The notes under the pieces were generated by a model. The model was given only the letters and a program-made list of their open reading frames with translations, was not told where the DNA came from and ran no database searches. The position numbers and the translations under genes were made by a program. This document shows positions 28,187 to 32,607 of a stretch of 32,607 nucleotides of DNA, piece by piece (within the stretch, counting starts at the first letter, position 1; every line of letters starts with the position of its first letter). The DNA is from Gracilaria caudata (lineage: Eukaryota > Rhodophyta > Florideophyceae > Gracilariales > Gracilariaceae), in the NCBI GenBank assembly GCA_030374735.1, contig JASCIV010000201.1, positions 1 to 32,607 of the forward strand, in the 5' to 3' direction.

Positions 28187-28273
28187 ATGCGTACCAAGGA
28201 TGGATGTGAGTGCAAGTGCGGTTCGAGCTGCAAGTGCACCAACTGCAAGTGCAAGAAGAACTGCCCGTGCTAG
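28187..28273 (+). CDS. Metallothionein-like 28-residue Cys-rich protein
   Basis: The ATG at 28187 opens a 29-codon frame ending in TAG at 28271. The product has 28 residues, nine of them Cys and seven Lys. The Cys lie in CxCxC (7-11) and CxC pairs at 15-17, 20-22 and 26-28. SCKCTNCKCKKNC (14-26) closely resembles animal and fungal metallothioneins. Such proteins bind Cu, Zn or Cd in thiolate clusters in the cytosol. There are no aromatic residues, as usual. A consensus TATA box, a pyrimidine-rich leader and an AAG-ATG start fit a strongly expressed gene. GTGAGT inside the frame could act as a 5' splice site, but the Cys periodicity across it argues for coding. Its divergent neighbour is also a metal-cluster protein. 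Confidence 0.8.
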   Translation: MRTKDGCECKCGSSCKCTNCKCKKNCPC

Positions 28274-28874
28274 ACCTTCACCCGTCTGCAACGTCTCACC
28301 GTTTGTCCCTCTCCGCCGTTTTGCCCCATGATGCTGTCGTGTGTGCCGAGTGCGCTTGTGAGTGATGCTACCGTAGCGTGTCAGTAAAACAGGAAGAAGA
28401 AACAAACTGCTGTTTGCTTGTCTTCTCTCTTTTTCTCAATCTACGCCTCTTTGCTTGCTTTCTTGCTTTCTGTCTCACGCGCCGTTCGCGACGTTGCGCG
28501 CATCATGTGCTTTGCGCGCGCGAAGAGCGCTGCTGGTGTGCTTAGTTGCATCAACAACCCTACGCGTAGAGCACAAAAACCCGCCACGTCTTGGGCATGC
28601 CATTCGGTGCGGCCACACTTGCAATCTCGCCGCAACAGCGCGTGCGCAACGTGATGTTCCGCCACCCAAAAGAAGAAAAAACTTTTTTCCGGTGTAGGTG
28701 TTAATCATGGAGCGTGCTGCCCCTGATCGCTTGTCATGGCACCTCAGCCTCACGGCTCACCAGCTTGCGCTCTTTACTTCTCCTGTTCGTTCGTTCTGCT
28801 TGCACTTCCCGTTCCTCCATCATGAGCTACCACACCGTACCCCTCTCTAACCATAAGCGAAACGAATCGCACTC
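28274..28874. other. Region between metallothionein and duplicated segment
   Basis: The left part is the 3' UTR of the metallothionein-like gene. I see no other gene. From about 28700 the sequence belongs to the duplicated segment that recurs at about 29790. Confidence 0.55.
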
Positions 28875-29351
28875 TCACGCCAACACAATCGGCGAGATGG
28901 CGCTCGGTGTGTCCATGCAGGTAGTCAGTATCAACTGATTCAACGTTCCCACCAGCAGCTCCACATTTAGCGTCCCATCTATCATGTTGAACGGAATGCA
29001 ATACGCGGCGCCTCCGAAAATCGCCTCCTCGCTTCCGATAAACGCCACGCACGCCGCCGCCGTCAACTCCGGGTCACTCTCCACCGCAAACAGATCAATG
29101 AACAGAGCATAACAGAAACAGAAAGAGGCCGGTAATGTCACGCCCGCCGGACAGATACCACTCATCCCTTCTGCGGGCGCGATGCCCACGAAATCTGGCG
29201 TGGCTTCGGGTTCTACTTCACGTACGCTGTATTTGGGCAGTGCGGATATCATCCATGAGCCTTGTGCTGGTTGGAAGCTTTGCACGAGACATACTACCAC
29301 ACAGAGCAGAGCGAGCTCGCTCACACGGAAGTGCATGTTTGGCAGCTGCAT
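28875..29351 (-). CDS. Secreted Cys-containing protein of unknown family, intact copy A
   Basis: The predicted 158-residue protein has a hydrophobic signal peptide (about 13-24, LALLCVVVCLVQ). It starts at the ATG at 29351, or at a second ATG at 29336. The mature part carries six Cys in GICPAG, SFCFCYAL, AACVAF, AYCIPF and TTCMD, suggesting disulfides. It is otherwise rich in small and hydrophobic residues, such as YALFIDLF and NVELLVGTLNQLIL. I recognise no family. TATAAAG lies about 95 bases upstream of the start. The neighbouring copy at 29934-30489 matches strongly at the protein level apart from a frameshift, which supports real coding. An extracellular structural or defence role is possible, but nothing shows it. 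Confidence 0.75.
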   Translation of the reverse strand: MQLPNMHFRVSELALLCVVVCLVQSFQPAQGSWMISALPKYSVREVEPEATPDFVGIAPAEGMSGICPAGVTLPASFCFCYALFIDLFAVESDPELTAAACVAFIGSEEAIFGGAAYCIPFNMIDGTLNVELLVGTLNQLILTTCMDTPSAISPIVLA

Positions 29352-29445
29352 GTTGTGACGACTGGCGCAAAAGGTTTACCTGTTGTGGTGCGTCGGCCGT
29401 TGGGTCGACGGCGCAGAGCTCTGGACTGTCGAGGGTTGACCGCTC

Positions 29446-29452
29446 TTTATAC
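29446..29452 (-). promoter_or_regulatory. TATA box of secreted-protein gene A
   Basis: TATAAAG on the minus strand lies in the block GTATAAAGAGCGGTC, which is identical in copy B at 30586-30592. It is about 95 bases upstream of the gene A start. Conservation between the two diverged copies supports function. Confidence 0.7.
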
Positions 29453-29508
29453 TGCGCTGGGAATGCGGATGGGCAATGGTAACTTAACTGAAGTACTACC
29501 GCCAAAGA

Positions 29509-29525
29509 GTATACACTGTGTATAC
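29509..29525. repeat. 17-bp palindrome at the hairpin site of copy A
   Basis: GTATACAC and GTGTATAC flank a single T. It occupies the position in copy A that holds the larger hairpin 31118-31156 in copy B; the following sequences align (CTTTTCTCTTTCTTCG against CCTCTCCTCTTGCTTCG). Confidence 0.75.
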
Positions 29526-29795
29526 CTTTTCTCTTTCTTCGATATGGTTGTCATACTGTACATATCGGCAACTGACGGTCTCAATCAGGTTCCGAATCAA
29601 GAGAGAGCACACGCTAGTCGTTGAAACCGTCATCGGCGATGAACAAGAAACCTTTAATCACTGCTACACGTGCTCGAAGTGTTATTTCTGCGTTCATATA
29701 ATCCCCAAACTTGATGTACGAAGGGTAGCTCACTGAGCACAATCCGTCGACCCTGCCGCGCGTGATGCTTACCCATTACCGAGACACGTAAAGGG

Positions 29796-29818
29796 GCACG
29801 CTCCATCATGGAGCGTGC
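29796..29818. repeat. 23-bp palindrome GCACGCTCCAT-C-ATGGAGCGTGC
   Basis: Perfect 11-bp arms flank one C, 116 bases beyond the 3' end of copy B. Copy A keeps only the right half (TCATGGAGCGTGCT near 28705-28720). As RNA it would form a tight stem, but with no U tract. It may mark the duplication boundary. Confidence 0.8.
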
Positions 29819-29933
29819 TCATTTATGTTTTCTCTGTACATTCTCTCCGCTAGGCGATCCGTACAGATCGCTGGTCATGGCACCTTTCTCACACTTACAC
29901 CTCTTCATCAGCACGCAAAACAGCTTTCCATCT

Positions 29934-30489
29934 TTACCTCTCTTTCTGCTTGCACTTTCTGTCCCTTCGACGTGAGCTAACACGCCGTACCCTCAACGAG
30001 TAACCAAACGAATCCCATTCACATTTACCCAACACCAATGGGGAAATGGGGCTCGGTGGACTCATTCGAGTAGTCAGAATCAACTGATTCAACGTTCTCA
30101 CCAGCAACTCCACATTCAGCGTCCCATCCATCATGTTAAACGGAATGCAACACGCAGCTCTTCCGAAAATCGCCTCCTCACTTCCAATGAACGATACGCA
30201 CGCCTCCGCCGTCAACGCCGGGTCACTCTCCACCGTAAACAGATCAATGAACAAAGCGTAACAGAAACCGAAAGATGCCGCTAATGCAACGCCCGCCGGA
30301 CAGATGCAAATCAGCCCGTCGAAGGGCGCCCTGCCGAGCTCGGGGACGCCGGGTTCTACCGTGGCTTCGACTTCTATTTCACGTATGCTGTAGTTTGGCA
30401 ACGATGAGCCCCCATGTGCTGGCTGGAAGCTTTGCATGCGACATAGCACGACGCAGAGCAGAGCGAACACGCTCACACGGAAAATGCAT
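29934..30489 (-). pseudogene. Secreted Cys-containing protein, frameshifted copy B
   Basis: This copy matches gene A over most of its length, including ICPAGVALAASFGFCYALFI, SFIGSEEAIFG and NMMDGTLNVELLVRTLNQLI. Copy A has CACTTCCGTG just after its second ATG, whereas copy B has CATTTTCCGTG. The one extra base puts the corresponding ATG (30487-30489) out of frame with the rest. The remaining frame has no ATG before the signal region, and the next Met lies after the signal peptide. The A stop codon is also lost, adding about 30 unrelated residues (from GKCEWDSF to KQKER). Its TATA block is intact. One Cys of the CFC pair is Gly here. A sequencing error at the T run is the main alternative. Confidence 0.65.
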
Positions 30490-30585
30490 ATTTGGGAGCT
30501 GGATCTTGTAACAACTTCCAGAACTATGGCGGTGCGGGTTGCGTTGGCTAGATGATATGAAAGTCAATGCCGAGGACTGACCGCT

Positions 30586-30592
30586 CTTTATA
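30586..30592 (-). promoter_or_regulatory. TATA box of copy B
   Basis: The element is identical to that of copy A within GTATAAAGAGCGGTC, about 100 bases upstream of the displaced ATG. It may still drive transcription of a non-coding or truncated message. Confidence 0.6.
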
Positions 30593-30680
30593 CCGAGCTG
30601 GGAATGTGGATGGAAACTTTTACGAGAAGCTGAACGATTAAGCGCACTTCTTCTTTATCATGGAAGCTGTGCTCTAATTC

Positions 30681-31022
30681 CTAACACAACTGAGCAACAC
30701 CTAAAGGTACTTCTCTCTCCTTAAAAAGGCCAGAATTCGACGTGGCGTTTCCACTATCAGTTCTCCAAGTGACTTGCCGGTACTCTCGACGACCGCGGAA
30801 GACTTCGCGTCGGCTAGCGGTTGTCACTGGACAACGAAAAATGACGTGCTCGCAGTCTTTCTTGACTCTCAACGCACATTCGCAGCGCAGCATTTTGTTC
30901 TCTAGGTCGCTTGCCACTGGGTGCAGCTTAGGCGTGTGCCCAATGTAGAACTGGGCCAACGTCACCTCTGTATTTCGTGAAAGCCTGTAGTCTTTCCTGC
31001 TCTCATCATCTTCCGGAAGCAA
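30681..31022 (-). mobile_element. Fragment of a LINE-like (non-LTR) retrotransposon ORF2 C-terminus
   Basis: The 113-codon frame contains LSRNTEVTLAQFYIGHTPKL followed by LRCECALRVKKDCEHVIFRC. This is the pattern found after the reverse transcriptase domain of many LINE and related elements: LARLRTGHTPL, then a zinc-knuckle-like C-x-C...H-x4-C. No ATG, upstream reverse transcriptase or poly(A) tail is visible, so it is a truncated remnant. It lies within copy B of the tandem duplication and has no counterpart in copy A. Confidence 0.65.
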
Positions 31023-31117
31023 CCCACGATTGTCTTGCTTTAACTAAGCGAACAGTTGGGCAGTAAACACTGTTATATGAATGAGACCTTTATTACTGAG
31101 GAGAAAAGGCGCGCCAC

Positions 31118-31156
31118 TATGACGATAAGTTCAGTTACGCTGAACTTATCGTCATA
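31118..31156. repeat. Perfect hairpin, 17-bp arms with 5-nt loop
   Basis: TATGACGATAAGTTCAG (31118-31134) and its exact reverse complement (31140-31156) flank the loop TTACG. The geometry equals that of the hairpin at 593-631. It sits at the start of the block shared with copy A, where a different palindrome is found. Confidence 0.9.
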
Positions 31157-31377
31157 CACCTCTCCTCTTGCTTCGGTTTGGTTATCTTACAGATCTGCAA
31201 TTCAGATTCCGAATGCGTGGAAGCACACGCCAGTCGTTGAAACCATCATCGGCGGTGAGCAGAAAACCCTTGTATCACCGCTACACGTGCTTATAGCGCT
31301 AAGTTCTACGTACTATTATTCTTTTCTCCACGCGGCGACATGTGGTTTTGCACAAACAATGCGGAATACAGTTTTAA

Positions 31378-31391
31378 GGTTAACGTTAACC
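31378..31391. repeat. 14-bp perfect palindrome GGTTAACGTTAACC
   Basis: This loop-free palindrome lies in the right part of the copy B downstream block. No function is evident. Confidence 0.7.
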
Positions 31392-31560
31392 CTCATCCAG
31401 AACCGCTTCATTCACGTCGTGGATTTCACGCACAAGAGCGATTACGGCTTGAACAAAAGGTTGTGCTGAATCTGGTACCTTTTTACCTTCGTATAACGAC
31501 AGTTCCCGCTGGGTGAGCGCGTTCCGTCGACGCGTGATGCTTACCCAGTCTCATAGTGAA

Positions 31561-32607
31561 ATCACTCTAGTCTGGCGGGAAGAGAATCAAAATTATACTT
31601 TCGCGTTCGCAGACTCACTGGTCCACGCTACGCACAAGCTCCACAGCGTATTATAAGGTTGTGTAGAAGGTGGCAAGTCAAGGTAGGAGAGAACGAAAGA
31701 CAGGTCTGGTAACAGCAAAGTTACACTCCCACACGATTCATGCCATGGCTGTATAGCAAAACCGCACATCGGCTATTTGGCCCTCTCTGGCACCTGACCT
31801 CAGACGGCTTTACCCTTATTCGGATCTGCACAACATCTGTACATCGCAGACAAAAGACACTGCAAGCCACTCGTTCTACTAAGGCCGAGGTTTGACCAAT
31901 GCCCATGAGCTTCGTGGTCAGAACCCATTATAGTTACAAACCTGTTACGGAAATTCAAAACGCTACCGTCCTACTGCGCAGGCTCCTCTCTCCGTCACGC
32001 GTCCAAATCCCCCTTGAAGCTACGGTTGCAAGACTGATGAGTGCTGTTGAGTCCAGGTGGGGACCGTTCGCCTACGTGGATTTTTGCAATAGCGTATCGG
32101 CTACCCTTCGGTAGTTCAGTTGAGCTGCTTCGACGCACGCCGGGGCGTCTGCAAAACGATGCCTGAAACTATGGAAGAATGCCATATTAACGCAGAGCAT
32201 CACCTACGCTCGAGATTCGGGAGTTGAGACAAGGGTGCTCGGAAGGACAAACCGCAACAGGTCGTTTCGTGTGATCTTTGTTTGCACTGATTCGACAATG
32301 CGTATGTCTTAGCGTTCTACCTTTGCGCCTTTGCCCCCCTGGTCTAACCGAGCACCCCTTCACATTCGGAAACCTATTTCGATGTTGATATCAAACGTCG
32401 ACTACGCAAGAACTTGATCTTCTTCCCAGTAACACTCGAAGCACAAAAGAAGAGCCAATATTCATGAAATCAAACCTTCTGTCCATCCATCAAAAAGGCG
32501 GGCGCATAACTTTCGATTCCATCGCCATGATAGGGAAGAACGCTTCCCCGTTCAGCAGGGCTAGCAGTCTGCTAGCAGTCTGCTCAGGAGATTATATTGC
32601 TGACAAT
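31561..32607. other. Right flank without a supported gene
   Basis: I see only short frames, none with recognisable content. An ATG-initiated 71-codon frame (31899-32114, +) is open but uninformative. The end carries an 11-bp tandem duplication (32560-32581). Confidence 0.5.
32560..32581 (+). repeat. Tandem 11-bp repeat GCTAGCAGTCT x2
   Basis: Two exact head-to-tail copies are followed by a partial third (GCT). The junction also forms the palindrome CTAGCAG-T-CTGCTAG (32561-32575). Confidence 0.8.

Larger units (their letters stand above)
28700..29785. repeat. Tandem segmental duplication, copy A
   Basis: This 1.1-kb unit holds the 3' flank, secreted-protein gene A, its TATA box, a small hairpin (29509-29525) and a downstream block (about 29530-29785). 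All parts recur in the same order in 29790-31560. The shared right end includes CCGTCGAC...GCGTGATGCTTACCCA (29747-29774 and 31527-31550). Confidence 0.75.
29790..31560. repeat. Tandem segmental duplication, copy B (with LINE fragment)
   Basis: This is the second unit of the duplication. Its secreted-protein gene is frameshifted. Between the TATA region (about 30600) and the downstream block (31060-31560) lies additional sequence with a reverse-transcriptase tail, which makes this copy about 0.7 kb longer. Shared blocks such as CGTTGAAACC(A/G)TCATCGGCG (29617 and 31234 regions) fix the alignment. Confidence 0.7.

Noticed and set aside
27787..28254. N-terminal extension of the Rieske frame
   Set aside because: It covers the metallothionein promoter and part of its coding sequence on the other strand. 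It is Arg/Pro-rich and unlike RFESD proteins. The ATG at 27786 gives the expected length.
31899..32114. A 71-codon ATG frame in the right flank
   Set aside because: It has no recognisable feature, no copy in the window and no promoter evidence.
1..32607. A CRISPR array, prophage or bacterial defence cluster
   Set aside because: No regularly spaced direct repeats or such genes are present, and the genes are eukaryotic with spliceosomal introns.

Overview
This is nuclear DNA from a eukaryote, most consistent with a multicellular red alga (florideophyte, Chondrus-like). The evidence is a divergent actin with one short intron near its 5' end, mostly intronless genes, short introns crowded at gene starts, compact gene clusters separated by repeat-rich gaps, and plastid or mitochondrial-type genes (mTERF, RumA-type methyltransferase). 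The species is an inference. Spliceosomal GT-AG introns and a gene set of VPS26, PP1, actin and an ARID protein exclude a prokaryote.

Layout. 1-2261: no convincing gene; one strong 17-bp hairpin. 2262-5523: a Mn-type cation diffusion facilitator (+) converges on a Zn-ribbon/Fe-S RumA-type RNA uracil methyltransferase (-). 5524-8839: a long polypyrimidine-rich leader region and a three-exon PP1 phosphatase (+). 8840-12404: a repeat-bearing gap, the retromer subunit VPS26 (+), and a convergent unknown membrane protein (-). 12405-15564: a gene-poor gap with a diverged 0.2-kb duplication and a possible 52-residue tail-anchored protein. 15565-18524: a HOOK-domain coiled-coil protein and two-exon actin (both +). 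19180-23891: a three-exon DUF1746/Dsc4-like membrane protein (+) whose stop overlaps that of an mTERF protein (-), followed by an ARID-armadillo protein (-). 24865-28273: a secreted PQQ-type sugar dehydrogenase-like beta-propeller (-), a possible small basic protein (-), an RFESD-like Rieske protein (-), and, divergently, a 28-residue metallothionein-like gene (+). 28700-31560: a tandem duplication carrying a secreted Cys-rich protein gene, intact in copy A and frameshifted in copy B, with a LINE-like reverse transcriptase tail lying inside copy B. 31560-32607: no gene seen.

The genes do not form a pathway. They are mostly housekeeping functions: trafficking (VPS26, HOOK-like, Dsc4-like), cytoskeleton (actin), signalling (PP1), chromatin (ARID), organelle expression (mTERF, methyltransferase) and metal handling (Mn-CDF, Rieske, metallothionein). 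The most unusual items are the HOOK-domain protein in a presumed red alga, the tiny metallothionein gene divergent from a Rieske gene, the position-conserved but sequence-variable hairpins in the duplicated tail, and the lineage-specific secreted gene pair undergoing decay.
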